Assembly: GCA_001931535.1 (NCBI GenBank)
Contig: CP016211.1
Span: 11,144,377 to 11,208,376, forward strand
Direction: 5' to 3'
From: Minicystis rosea
Lineage (GTDB): Bacteria > Myxococcota_A > Polyangia > Polyangiales > Polyangiaceae
Length of the DNA stretch: 64,000 nt
The notes beneath the pieces were generated by a model. That model worked only from the letters and a program-made list of their open reading frames with translations, was not told where the DNA came from and ran no database searches. The position numbers and the translations under genes were made by a program. The first letter of the stretch is position 1; every line of letters begins with the position of its first letter. Shown piece after piece: positions 18,490 through 26,920 of the stretch.

Positions 18490-19137
18490 GTGCGTGTGAT
18501 CGAGCTGCCGATCGCGCAGGGCGCCCGCGTGCGCATCGGCACCGCCGAGGGTGCGATCGCGGAGCCGGCGGCGTCGTTGCCGGTGCTCGATCTCGGCAAC
18601 GTGCCCGGCGCCTCGGTGCCGGTGCGAGCCGGATATCGCGCGGATGACACGACGGTGCGCGTGGTGTGCGCGACGGCGCCGGCGCGCGGGTGGGCGCCGG
18701 GGATCGAAGAGCTCGTGATGGGGCGCGTCTCGCAGCTCGCGCACGGCGCGCTCGGCGGTGAGGTGACGCGCTTCGAGGCTGCCGAGATCGTCGCGATCCC
18801 GCCGCGCTTCGAGCAGCGCTTCGAGGCCCGCGTGCAGCGCGGCGCCGAGGCGCTCACCGCGCGCGGGCGACACTTGCTCGGGTTCGCCGGCGAGGCGCAC
18901 GAGGCGGTCGTGTGCTCGGTGGTCTGCACGGAGCCGGAGGGACGCGCGGGCTGCGCGGCGCTCGTGGACGCAGCCGGCCCCGCGGGGACGTGGGTCGAGG
19001 CGCCGTCGCCGAGCCTCCTGGTGCAGGGGATCTTGATGGCGGCCGAGCGGCCGCCGCTGGCGGTCGGGATCGTGGGCGCGCTGGCGCTCGCGCTGGCGGC
19101 GCTCGTGATTGCCCGCAGGCCGCGGCCGCGGGCCTGA
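18490..19137 (+). CDS. Uncharacterised protein with C-terminal membrane anchor
   Basis: 215 residues from a GTG at 18490, immediately after the MerR stop. The first 180 residues are soluble and Ala/Val rich with paired Cys (VVCSVVCTEPEGRAGCAALV). A single hydrophobic helix (PPLAVGIVGALALALAALVI) and an Arg-rich tip end the protein, giving a tail-anchored topology. No family is recognised. Its coding strand and tight spacing place it in the ihfA-merR operon. The region right after it is the family B palindrome cluster. Confidence 0.7.
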   Translation: MRVIELPIAQGARVRIGTAEGAIAEPAASLPVLDLGNVPGASVPVRAGYRADDTTVRVVCATAPARGWAPGIEELVMGRVSQLAHGALGGEVTRFEAAEIVAIPPRFEQRFEARVQRGAEALTARGRHLLGFAGEAHEAVVCSVVCTEPEGRAGCAALVDAAGPAGTWVEAPSPSLLVQGILMAAERPPLAVGIVGALALALAALVIARRPRPRA

Positions 19138-19152
19138 GCGGCAGCTGGCGTC

Positions 19153-19338
19153 ATCGTTTGAGCTCAAACGATCGTGGTCGTTCGAGCTCGCCGAGCGTGC
19201 CGTCGAGCGGAGGCGCTGAATCGTTTGAGCACAAACGATTTTGTGCAAGGGGCACAATCGTTGGAGCTCAAACGATTGTGGAGGCATAGCTCGCGTGCCG
19301 CTCGGCCGAGGCGCATAATCGTTTGAGCACCAACGATT
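19153..19338. repeat. Cluster of four family B palindromes
   Basis: Near-identical dyads lie at 19153-19172 (perfect, ATCGTTTGAGCTCAAACGAT), 19219-19240, 19256-19277 and 19317-19338, differing by one or two central bases (GAGCAC, TTGGAGCTCAAA, GAGCACCAA). A separate TTGTGC...GCACAA hairpin lies at 19240-19257. They fill the convergent gap between the tail-anchored protein (stop 19137) and the lipoprotein gene (stop 19360). Further copies lie at 22022, 28206-28240 and 42546/42684. Confidence 0.9.
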
Positions 19339-19359
19339 GCGGTCGTGACTGGGCGCGGG

Positions 19360-20010
19360 CTACTTGCCGATGCGCTGGGGGCCGCGGCGGCCGCCGCCCC
19401 CGGTGGGGCGCTTCTTTTCCAGCTCGAACTTCTGGTCGAAGGTGAAGACGTCGTCGCGCTCGCGCACCACGAAGCTGGCCGTGGGGTTCTGGGGGCGGAG
19501 GCGATCCTGGCCTTCGGTGCCGAGGACGAGGTTGAAGGACTCGTCGGACTTGAGCTTGAACATCACGTGCGCGGCGCCGGCGGCGTCGGTGCGCGCGACC
19601 TCGCGGCCGAGGTAGAGCACGGGGAGGTTGGCGCCGTTGTCGGCGCGCACGGCGACGACGACGGTGCGCGTCGTCGGCGGACAGGAGATGTCGTACTCGG
19701 GCTTCTTGGTGGTGTCGGCGAGGCGCTTCAACATCACCGAGAGAGGCTTCGACGGCGAGAGGTAGCCGTCGGGGCAGGTGATGGTCAGATCGTAGACCTC
19801 ACCGTCTTTGCCGTTGAGCTTGAGGGGGGCGATGCCCTCGGCGTTGCTCTCGGAGACCTTCTTGCCGTTGTATTGGACGGTGGCGCCCTTGAGCGGCTGC
19901 CCGGGATCGCCCGCGATGCGGAGCAAGATCTCCTGCGGCGGCGGCGGCACCGGCTCCAGCGCGGAGCACGCCATGACGCCGAACGGCAGCAAGAAGGCGA
20001 TCGGACGCAT
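19360..20010 (-). CDS. Lipoprotein with carboxypeptidase-regulatory/PEGA-like fold
   Basis: 216 residues from the ATG at 20010, giving a short lipoprotein signal (RPIAFLLPFGVMAC). The body has repeated beta-strand motifs such as LRIAGDPGQPLKGATVQYNG and REVARTDAAGAAHVMFKL, resembling regulatory-like or PEGA domains that decorate surface proteins. The tail is basic and Gly-rich (KRPTGGGGRRGPQRIGK). Role unknown; it is probably a periplasm-facing outer-membrane lipoprotein. It lies 22 bases after the last family B palindrome, which may end its transcript. Confidence 0.8.
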   Translation of the reverse strand: MRPIAFLLPFGVMACSALEPVPPPPQEILLRIAGDPGQPLKGATVQYNGKKVSESNAEGIAPLKLNGKDGEVYDLTITCPDGYLSPSKPLSVMLKRLADTTKKPEYDISCPPTTRTVVVAVRADNGANLPVLYLGREVARTDAAGAAHVMFKLKSDESFNLVLGTEGQDRLRPQNPTASFVVRERDDVFTFDQKFELEKKRPTGGGGRRGPQRIGK

Positions 20011-20024
20011 GGCCCGCGAGGATA

Positions 20025-20480
20025 TCACGCTCGGTCATCGGCGGGTGGGACGCGAAAACCGCAGCGTCCCGCGCACGGGTGTGGCGTGCGTTGCGAAGAG
20101 ACAGGGACGAAGCGTTCGCCTCGGCCATCGAGGATGGCGGTGAGCGTGACAGGATCGATGATGCCATCGGTGCGGGAGTGACGGACGTGCACGCCCGGCA
20201 GCTCGTCGCGCAGGGAGGCCGCGTCGATGGGATCGCGCAGGGATCGCGCGGGGCGGTGTCGACGTCCGCGACGCCGACGAGCGGCGCGCGGTGACCTGGA
20301 GCGCCTCGTCGGCGTGCGCATCGACGTGGCCGACCGCCCGTATCGCACGGCCGGCGGGTGGCTCGTCCCGAAGCCGAAGGCGCACCATTTTCGGGATGCC
20401 CGCGCTCGCGTACGAGAGAAAGTCGGGCGTCTCGCCTGGGAACGTGCGGCAGGCCCACGCCCCGGCTAGACTGGCCCAAA
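20025..20480 (-). pseudogene. Candidate decayed minus-strand coding region upstream of rseP
   Basis: No intact gene is visible in this 456-bp stretch. On the minus strand a protein-like sequence reads TFPGETPDFLSYASAGIPKM...GHVDAHADEALQVTA, then, after a one-base shift near 20290, PLVGVADVDTAPRDP, then after another shift IDAASLRDELPGVHV...GERFVPVSSQRTP, ending near 20025. The second shift coincides with an imperfect 11-bp tandem duplication (GGGATCGCGCA at 20229-20239, GGGATCGCGCG at 20240-20250); removing one copy restores the frame exactly. No family is recognised. The rseP promoter must also lie here. Confidence 0.4.
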
Positions 20481-21674
20481 ATGGCGAGTTGGTACTCGTA
20501 CGTCATCAGCGCTCTGGCGATCGCGCTCCTCATGATCGTGCACGAGTGCGGGCACTTCTTCACTGCCCGCGCCTTCGGCATGCGCGTCACGAAGTTCTCG
20601 ATCGGCTTCGGTCCGACGTTCTTCCGAATCGTGCCCGAGGACGGGTGGTTCTGGTTCACCACCGCCGGCGTGCGCCTGCGCATGTGGAAGCACGATCCCG
20701 TGCGCCACGGGCCGACCATCTACCAGGTCGCCATGATCCCCTTCCTGGCGTACGTGCAGATCGCCGGGATGAACCCGCTCGAAGACATCGACGAGAGCGA
20801 CAAGGGCAGCTACGCGAACGCGAGCCTCCTCGGGCGCATCCTCACGATCTTCGGTGGCCCCGCGGCGAACTACCTGTTCGCGTCGGTGTTCTTCTTCCTG
20901 AGCTTCTTCTTCGGCGGGAAGCCGTATGCGAACGACGAGCCGGGGACGACCAAGGTCGCCGTGGTCCCGGGCCGGCCGGCCGACATCGCGCAGGTGCACA
21001 CCGGCGATCGCATCGTCGAGGTCGCGGGCGTGCCGGTCGATCGCTGGCAGGAGATGGCCGACCAGATCTCCAAGCACCCGAACCAGCAGATCCCGCTCGT
21101 CGTCGAGCGCGAAGGCAAGCGCGTCGCGCTCAGCGTGAAGCCCCTCGACGAGAAGGGCAAAGGCAAGATCGGCGTCGCGCTCAACATGCGCAAGCCCGTG
21201 TCGGTGAAAGAGGCGGCCGTCGAGGCCGTGAAGTCGCCTCCGGTGGCCGTGAAGATGCTGGTGGTGGGCCTCGGTGATTTCTTCACCGGCAAGGCCGGCG
21301 GCGATCAGCTCTCGGGCCCCGTCGGGATGGTGAAGGAGACCGCCAAGGTCGCGCAGGAAGGCTGGACGGTGCTGATGTGGTGGCTGGGCACGCTCTCGGC
21401 CTATCTCGGCGCGTTCAACCTGATCCCGTTCCCCGCGCTCGACGGCGGGCGGCTCATGTTCCTCGGCTACGAGGCGACCACGCGGCGCCGGCCGAACGCG
21501 CGCATCGAGGCGCACATCCACGTCATCGGCCTGTTCATGATGCTCGGCCTGATGGTCTACGCGACGGTGAACGACTTCCGTCGCAAAGAGGTCAAGGAAG
21601 GCGCGGCGGCGCCCGCCGATTCGTCGTCGCCGGCCGGATCTTCGTCGGCCGCGCCCCTGCAAGGTGGCAAGTAG
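20481..21674 (+). CDS. rseP: RIP site-2 metalloprotease RseP
   Basis: 397 residues from the ATG at 20481. HECGH (residues 21-25) in the first membrane helix is the zinc-binding motif, and FPALDGGR near the C-terminal third supplies the third ligand. A single PDZ domain (about 150-235: VVPGRPADIAQVHTGDRIVE) lies between; E. coli RseP has two. It cleaves membrane-bound anti-sigma factors or signal remnants inside the bilayer. The C-terminal tail is low-complexity Ser/Ala. lpxC starts 11 bases before its stop, so the two are translationally coupled. Confidence 0.95.
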   Translation: MASWYSYVISALAIALLMIVHECGHFFTARAFGMRVTKFSIGFGPTFFRIVPEDGWFWFTTAGVRLRMWKHDPVRHGPTIYQVAMIPFLAYVQIAGMNPLEDIDESDKGSYANASLLGRILTIFGGPAANYLFASVFFFLSFFFGGKPYANDEPGTTKVAVVPGRPADIAQVHTGDRIVEVAGVPVDRWQEMADQISKHPNQQIPLVVEREGKRVALSVKPLDEKGKGKIGVALNMRKPVSVKEAAVEAVKSPPVAVKMLVVGLGDFFTGKAGGDQLSGPVGMVKETAKVAQEGWTVLMWWLGTLSAYLGAFNLIPFPALDGGRLMFLGYEATTRRRPNARIEAHIHVIGLFMMLGLMVYATVNDFRRKEVKEGAAAPADSSSPAGSSSAAPLQGGK

Positions 21675-22467
21675 CGTCGTCCTCCGCGGGACGGCCCTGC
21701 ATCGGGGTGGGCCCGCGGAGGTGCGCATCACGCGCGCCGACGGGCCCGTGGTGCTCGCGCAGCGCGGCGTGTCCGCGCCGCTGTCCGCGCTCGCGATCGT
21801 GCGCACCGATCGCGGCGTGACCGTGGGCGCGGGCGCGCTCCGCGTCGATCTCGTCGAGCACCTCTTCGCGGCCGTCGGCGGGCTGGGCGTGAGCGGCGGT
21901 CTTCACATCGAGACCGATGCCGACGAGATGCCGCTGCTCGACGGCGGATCGCGGTGCTTCGTGGAGGCGATCGCATCGCTCGATCCGCCGCGCGGCCGCC
22001 GCCTGCGGGTGACGCGCGCCGAATCGTTTGAGCACCAACGATCGATCTACCGCTTCACGCCCGGCCTCCACGCCGGCGCGCGGGTGGAGATCGATTTCCC
22101 CGCGCCGGTGGGCCGTCAGGACGCGACGTGGGACGGTGACGCGGAGGACTTCGCGGCCCGCATCGCGCCGGCCCGCACCTTCGGATGGGTGCACGAGCTC
22201 GCGGCGCTGCAAGCGGCGGGGCGCGCGGCGGAGGTGGATCCGGCGAGCGTGATCGTGTTCGACGCGAGCGGCCCGTTGCCTCAATGCCGCCCGCCCGATC
22301 CGGACGAGCCCGCGCGCCACAAGCTGCTCGATCTCATCGGCGACCTCGCACTCCACGGAGGGCCGCCCGTCGGTCTCGTCGAGGCTTCGCGGCCCGGGCA
22401 CACGGCCACGCATGCCGTCGTGGCGCAGGCGCTCGCGTGCGGCGTGCTCGCAATGGAGCCGTCGTGA
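21664..22467 (+). CDS. lpxC: UDP-3-O-acyl-N-acetylglucosamine deacetylase LpxC (short)
   Basis: 267 residues from a GTG at 21664 overlapping rseP; typical LpxC is about 300. The catalytic layout is present: VEHL (Glu65, His66), ARTFGW, RHKLLDLIGD (His219, Asp223 zinc ligands) and PGHTATH (His246). It commits precursors to lipid A synthesis. Residues 120-127 (ESFEHQRS) are encoded by a family B palindrome (22022-22043) inserted in frame in the loop before the YRF strand. The TGA stop overlaps the GTG of the next gene by four bases. The shortness and the inserted repeat make this copy unusual; another lpxC elsewhere in the genome cannot be excluded. Confidence 0.85.
   Translation: MASSVVLRGTALHRGGPAEVRITRADGPVVLAQRGVSAPLSALAIVRTDRGVTVGAGALRVDLVEHLFAAVGGLGVSGGLHIETDADEMPLLDGGSRCFVEAIASLDPPRGRRLRVTRAESFEHQRSIYRFTPGLHAGARVEIDFPAPVGRQDATWDGDAEDFAARIAPARTFGWVHELAALQAAGRAAEVDPASVIVFDASGPLPQCRPPDPDEPARHKLLDLIGDLALHGGPPVGLVEASRPGHTATHAVVAQALACGVLAMEPS
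22022..22043. repeat. Family B palindrome inside the lpxC reading frame
   Basis: AATCGTTTGAGCACCAACGA and two further bases form the same element as 19317-19338, apart from the last base. It lies in frame and encodes ESFEHQRS without breaking the gene. Confidence 0.9.
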
Positions 22468-23372
22468 CGCTCGGCGATCGCGCTCGCGTCACGGCGTTCG
22501 CGGTGGCCGTCGTGACGGCGACCGTGCCTGCGCGTGCCGCCGATCGGGCCGGTGCGCTCGATGCGCCTGCGCCGCCGACGCTCCCGGCGCTCTCGCATCC
22601 GTCGCTCAGCAACACCTTCGAGATCTCGATGGCGAGCATCGATCCGGGGCGCGGCGGCGCGCGCGCGTTCGCGTTCGTGCTGCACGACGAGATCGAGTAT
22701 CCGCTCGTGTCGCGTGTTTGGTACGTCGGCGCGGCGCACGCGGTGGCTGCGGGGGCGGTGCCCGGCGTCGGTCATGATTTCTTCGTCGGCGCGCCGGAGC
22801 TTTGGACGCGCGGTCTCTGGTCGAGCTTGATGGGGCTCTCCTCGGGCGGCGGGATCGGCGTGGTCTTGCCGCTGCCGCGCAGCCTCTCGCCGAGCGCCGC
22901 CGAGGTCTTCGACAACGTGCGCGTGGTGCGCCCTTGGGACGCGCCGTACTTCGCCGACATGGCGATCACGCTGCGCCCGTGGATCGACGTTCGCCACGTG
23001 GTGGGCCAGTTCATCCTCCAGGTCCGGCAAGGGATGGATATCTCCATCCTCACGCGGAGCTTGAAGCCGGATCAGCACCGCACCGACTACACGGCGCGCA
23101 CGACGTTCTACGTCGGCTTTCGCATCGCGCGGCCGATCGGTGTCGGCCTCGAGGTCTGGGAGGTGTACCAGCTCACCGCGGACGTCCCTGACGAGCGTCG
23201 GTCCGCGTTCGCGATCTCACCGAGCGTGCGCTTGTCGCTCGGCAAGATCGAGCCGGCGCTCAGCCTGGTCATCCCCATCTCGACGCCGCTTCGTGGAGAG
23301 AACGCTTCGTATGTCGCGGCACGGCTCAGCGTGGGCTTCGATTTCGACGCGGGGCGGCACGAAAACCGATGA
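22464..23372 (+). CDS. Exported beta-barrel-like protein
   Basis: 302 residues from a GTG at 22464 that overlaps the lpxC stop (GTGA). The N-terminus is a signal peptide (VTAFAVAVVTATVPARAA). The mature protein alternates aromatic and polar residues in beta-strand style (ARTTFYVGFRIARPIGVGLE, YVAARLSVGFDFDAG), ending in a strand with a terminal region like outer-membrane proteins. No family is recognised. Position after rseP-lpxC suggests envelope biogenesis, but this is inference. Confidence 0.75.
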   Translation: MTLGDRARVTAFAVAVVTATVPARAADRAGALDAPAPPTLPALSHPSLSNTFEISMASIDPGRGGARAFAFVLHDEIEYPLVSRVWYVGAAHAVAAGAVPGVGHDFFVGAPELWTRGLWSSLMGLSSGGGIGVVLPLPRSLSPSAAEVFDNVRVVRPWDAPYFADMAITLRPWIDVRHVVGQFILQVRQGMDISILTRSLKPDQHRTDYTARTTFYVGFRIARPIGVGLEVWEVYQLTADVPDERRSAFAISPSVRLSLGKIEPALSLVIPISTPLRGENASYVAARLSVGFDFDAGRHENR

Positions 23373-23443
23373 CGTCGGCGCGGTGACACGTGCGCTCGCC
23401 GTTGCTATACGCGCGGCGAACCCGAACGAAAACGAGGAGAGCC

Positions 23444-24493
23444 TTGGACGTCTTCGGCCTGATGGCGAGCTACGACTACGGTGAGGTGCACTTCGCGCGC
23501 GACGCGGCGAGCGGGCTGCGCGGCATCGTCGCGATCCACGACACGCGCCTCGGTCCGGCGCTGGGCGGATGCCGTTTCCTCCCGTATGCGCGCGAGGAAG
23601 ATGCGCTCGTCGACGCGCTCCGTCTCGCACGCGGGATGACGTACAAGGCCGCGCTCGCCGACCTGCCGCACGGCGGTGGCAAGTCGGTGCTCATCCGGCC
23701 CGAGACGGCGCACTTCGATCGCGCCGAGCTCTTCCTCGCGTTCGGTCGCTTCGTCGACGATCTCGGCGGCCACTACATCACCGCGGAGGACTCGGGGACG
23801 GGGCTCGAGGACATGGAGATCATCCGCTCCGTGACCAAGCACGTGACCGGCGTGGACGTGAGCCGCGGCGGGTCCGGCGATCCCTCGCCCTTCACCGCGC
23901 TCGGCGTGCGTCGCGGCATCGAGGCCTGCGTGAAGCTGCGGCTCGGGCGCGATTCGCTCGAAGGGATTCACGTGGCCGTGCAGGGCGTCGGGCACGTCGG
24001 CTATCACCTGTGCCGCGAGCTCTCGGCTTCGGGCGCGAAGATCTCGGTCGCGGACGTCGATCCGCTCAAGGCCGAGCGCGCCCAGCGCGAGTTCGGCGCC
24101 ACGGTGATGCCGCTCGACAAGATCTTCGAGACCGAGTGCGACGTCCTCGCGCCCTGCGCGTTGGGCTCGGCGCTCAACGATCAAACGATCCCCCGCATCA
24201 AGGCGAGCATCATCGCCGGCGCCGCCAACAACCAGCTCGCCGAGCCGCGACACGGCGACGACGTGAACGCGCGCGGCATCCTCTACGCGCCCGACTACGC
24301 CATCAACGCCGGCGGTCTCATCAACGTGGCCGCCGAGGTCACCGGCTACGACGCCCACAAGGCGCGCGCCCGCACGATGAAGATCTACGACACCATCTAC
24401 GAGATCGCGGAGCGCAGCAAGAAGACGCTGACCCCGTCGTACCGCGTCGCCGATCTGCTCGTCGAAGAGAAGCTCGCCCGCATCGGGCGCTGA
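23444..24493 (+). CDS. Leucine dehydrogenase-type amino-acid dehydrogenase
   Basis: 349 residues from a TTG at 23444 with AGGAG five bases upstream; an ATG at 23462 would drop six. The Glu/Leu/Phe/Val dehydrogenase signature is clear: GGCRF, LPHGGGKSVL with the catalytic Lys, ITAEDSGTGLEDM, and the NAD-binding GVGHVGYHLCREL followed by the acidic VADVDP. The length is right for leucine dehydrogenase. It should interconvert branched-chain amino acids and 2-oxo acids with NAD, feeding branched-chain fatty acid or catabolic pathways. It stands alone, with the UbiB gene convergent. Confidence 0.9.
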   Translation: MDVFGLMASYDYGEVHFARDAASGLRGIVAIHDTRLGPALGGCRFLPYAREEDALVDALRLARGMTYKAALADLPHGGGKSVLIRPETAHFDRAELFLAFGRFVDDLGGHYITAEDSGTGLEDMEIIRSVTKHVTGVDVSRGGSGDPSPFTALGVRRGIEACVKLRLGRDSLEGIHVAVQGVGHVGYHLCRELSASGAKISVADVDPLKAERAQREFGATVMPLDKIFETECDVLAPCALGSALNDQTIPRIKASIIAGAANNQLAEPRHGDDVNARGILYAPDYAINAGGLINVAAEVTGYDAHKARARTMKIYDTIYEIAERSKKTLTPSYRVADLLVEEKLARIGR

Positions 24494-24507
24494 TTCACAC
24501 GCGCGCT

Positions 24508-26220
24508 TCAGCGGCGGAACCGGCCGAGCACGTCGAACGCGGCGTGCCCGAGCATCACCAGCACCGCGAACACGATCAGCACGACCCCGAGCGCCAGGTT
24601 GGCGCCGCCGGCCACGAGCCACGTCCCTGCCAGCACGAACGACGCCACCACCATGCCGCCGAAGACGCTGCGCCCGAGCCGATCGAGCGCCGGCGGAAGG
24701 GCCGGGTTCGTGGTCTGGAGCGTGAGCCTGCCGAGGCGGAGATCGTCGAGGATCTCGCGCGTCTGCTGCGGCAGATCGTAGGCCGCGCCCGAGAGCTGCC
24801 CGATGCCGCGGAGCAGCTCGTTGCCCATGCGCTCGGGCGAGTAGCGCTTGCGCAGGATCTCGAAGAAGTAAGGGCGCATCTCGCCGAAGACGTCGAGGTC
24901 GGGATCGATCTCCTTGCCTACGCCCTCCATCGTCATCAGCGCCTTGCCCACGAGGAGGAAGTCCGGCGGGATCTCGATGCCGTACTTGTTCGCGCCGTAG
25001 ACGAGGTCTTGGATCATGGCCGCGAGATCGATCTCCTTGAGCGGCCGGCCCAGGTACTTCTCCGCGAGCTGCGAGACCTCGGCGCGGTAGGCGCGCATGT
25101 CGACCTTCTTCGTCGGCGTGCCGATGGCGTAGAGCGCGTCGGCGACGGCGACGTAGTCCTGGCGGACGCAGGCGATCATCAGATCGACGGTGCGATCGCG
25201 CATCTCCGGCGAGAGGCGGCCGACCATGCCGAGATCGACGAGCCCGAAGACCGGCGCCTCCGGCGTGCCCGAGATGAGGATGTTGCCCGGGTGCGGATCG
25301 GCATGGAAAAAGCCGTCTTCGAAGATCATCTTGATGATCACGCCGACGCTGGTCTTCGCGATCACCGGGCCCTGATGGCCCTCGACGCGGATGGCGTCGT
25401 AGACCTTCTTTCCAGGGAGGAACTCGAGCGTGAGCACCTGCTTCGACGAGGCTTCTTTGTAGACCTTGGGGAAGCGCACGCTGGGCACGTTCTCGAAGTT
25501 CCTGGCGAAGCGGATGGCGTGCTCCGCTTCCTGCGTGAAATCGAGCTCGGCGGTGATGGCGCGATCGAACTGATCGACGAGGCCGATGGGCGAGTAGATG
25601 CGCGACTCGGGGATGGTGCGCTCCACGACCGCGGCGAGGGCGTGGAGGATCTCGACGTCGCGCGCCACCGTGGTGCGCACGCCGGGGCGCTGCACTTTGA
25701 CGACCACGTCGCGCGGGCCATCGGCCGTGCGGAGGGCGGCGCGGTGCACTTGCCCGATCGAAGCAGCGGCGAGCGGCTTCTCGTCGAAGGACTCGTATAC
25801 TTCTTCGATCGAGCGGCCGAGCGAGCCCTCGACGGCCTCCTTGATGTCCGCGAAGGGGAGCGGGTTGACCTCGTCCTGGAGCTTCTTGAGCTCGGCGATC
25901 CAACCGGCGGGCATGACGTCGGGCCGCGTGGACGCGATCTGGCCGAGCTTCACGAACGAGGGGCCGAGGTCCATCGCCACGAGGCGGACGCGCTCGGCGA
26001 GCGAGATGCGGCGAGCCTCTTCTTCGCCGCGCGCGCTCTCGGACTCGGGGATGGCGGCGTCGACGACGCGCTCGGCCTCGGCCTCGGGCGTCGTCGGCTT
26101 GGCCTTCTTGCTGCCGAAGCCGAGCCGCTGCGCGAGCTCGCCGAAGCCGTGCCGAACGAGGACGACGTAGATCTGGCGGAGGCGATCGAGATCGCGGACG
26201 GCGCTGACGATGGAGAGCAT
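24508..26220 (-). CDS. ubiB: UbiB/ABC1 atypical kinase
   Basis: 570 residues from the ATG at 26220. The ABC1/ADCK hallmarks appear in order: the KxGQ motif FVKLGQIASTRPD (about 90-102), the Ala-rich loop AAASIGQVH, the VVVKVQRPG lysine, HADPHPGN, and VDLGMVG in place of DFG. Two C-terminal membrane helices (FGGMVVASFVLAGTWLVAGG and LALGVVLIVFAVLVMLGHAA) anchor it. Family members support ubiquinone or menaquinone biosynthesis as ATPases rather than protein kinases. No ubi/men genes are adjacent. It converges on the leucine dehydrogenase gene with 14 bp between. Confidence 0.9.
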   Translation of the reverse strand: MLSIVSAVRDLDRLRQIYVVLVRHGFGELAQRLGFGSKKAKPTTPEAEAERVVDAAIPESESARGEEEARRISLAERVRLVAMDLGPSFVKLGQIASTRPDVMPAGWIAELKKLQDEVNPLPFADIKEAVEGSLGRSIEEVYESFDEKPLAAASIGQVHRAALRTADGPRDVVVKVQRPGVRTTVARDVEILHALAAVVERTIPESRIYSPIGLVDQFDRAITAELDFTQEAEHAIRFARNFENVPSVRFPKVYKEASSKQVLTLEFLPGKKVYDAIRVEGHQGPVIAKTSVGVIIKMIFEDGFFHADPHPGNILISGTPEAPVFGLVDLGMVGRLSPEMRDRTVDLMIACVRQDYVAVADALYAIGTPTKKVDMRAYRAEVSQLAEKYLGRPLKEIDLAAMIQDLVYGANKYGIEIPPDFLLVGKALMTMEGVGKEIDPDLDVFGEMRPYFFEILRKRYSPERMGNELLRGIGQLSGAAYDLPQQTREILDDLRLGRLTLQTTNPALPPALDRLGRSVFGGMVVASFVLAGTWLVAGGANLALGVVLIVFAVLVMLGHAAFDVLGRFRR

Positions 26221-26305
26221 GGGCGCGGGATTTCACCACGGAGGCCCGTGGGTCCGCAGCACCCTTCGCGCGGCTCCGGCCGACGTCGTCAGACGAGCGG
26301 CGCGA

Positions 26306-26830
26306 TCAGTGACGCAGGAAGATTGCCCAGTACGCGACCGCGAGCACGCAGAGCGCGACGGCGGATCCGATCACGATGCCCATCACCAAGAAGCTCCGCG
26401 CCGGGCCCTCGGCCTGGGGCGCGGCCAAGCCAGCCGAGCGCGCGTCCGCGAAGGTCACCGTCAGCTGCATGGCCCGGAAGAAGGTCGCGAGGTTCTGCGA
26501 CAGCTCCTGGAAGCGGGTGACGTCGATGGGGATGCGCGCGCCCTTGAACCGCTGCGCATAGAGCGCGGCGATGTGATCGAACGTGCGGATCTCCGCGGTC
26601 TGGCGGATGGTGTTGGCCGAGCCGATCACGATCGCCGGCGTCCCATCCGCCGGGACGAGCTTGATGTGCTGGAGGGCTTGTTTGCCGCCGGCGGTGGAGG
26701 GGCCATCCGGCGCGGAGAGCTCGACGCGACAACGCACGGGGCCTTCGAGGCCTGCTTCGAAGCGAGCCTCGAAGAGCTCGGCCAAGCTGACGGCCTTCGC
26801 CGCGACCATGGTGTACTTGGACTGATTCAC
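26306..26830 (-). CDS. Small tail-anchored protein of unknown function
   Basis: 174 residues from a GTG at 26830. The soluble part (VRCRVELSAPDGPSTAGGKQ, then IGSANTIRQTAEIRTFDHIA) has no recognised motif. A single C-terminal membrane helix (SFLVMGIVIGSAVALCVLAVA) and a short basic end give a tail-anchored topology. It lies between ubiB and the L,D-transpeptidase on the same strand, 90 bp after the latter's stop, so co-transcription with the FHA and transpeptidase genes is possible. Confidence 0.7.
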   Translation of the reverse strand: MNQSKYTMVAAKAVSLAELFEARFEAGLEGPVRCRVELSAPDGPSTAGGKQALQHIKLVPADGTPAIVIGSANTIRQTAEIRTFDHIAALYAQRFKGARIPIDVTRFQELSQNLATFFRAMQLTVTFADARSAGLAAPQAEGPARSFLVMGIVIGSAVALCVLAVAYWAIFLRH

Positions 26831-26920
26831 GAGGCCCTCACGCTCGCCGCCGCCGGTGACACACGCTTACGCTACCACCGCGCCGAGGCTCCGCGAAGCA
26901 AACGGGGCGATGTTCCAAGC

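Noticed and set aside
19153..19172. ParB parS site
   Set aside because: The palindrome core TTTGAGCTCAAA does not match the parS consensus TGTTTCACGTGAAACA.
19799..20719. 306-codon minus frame crossing the rseP start
   Set aside because: Composition changes along it and it overlaps rseP; only pieces of the decayed frame at 20025-20480 look protein-like.
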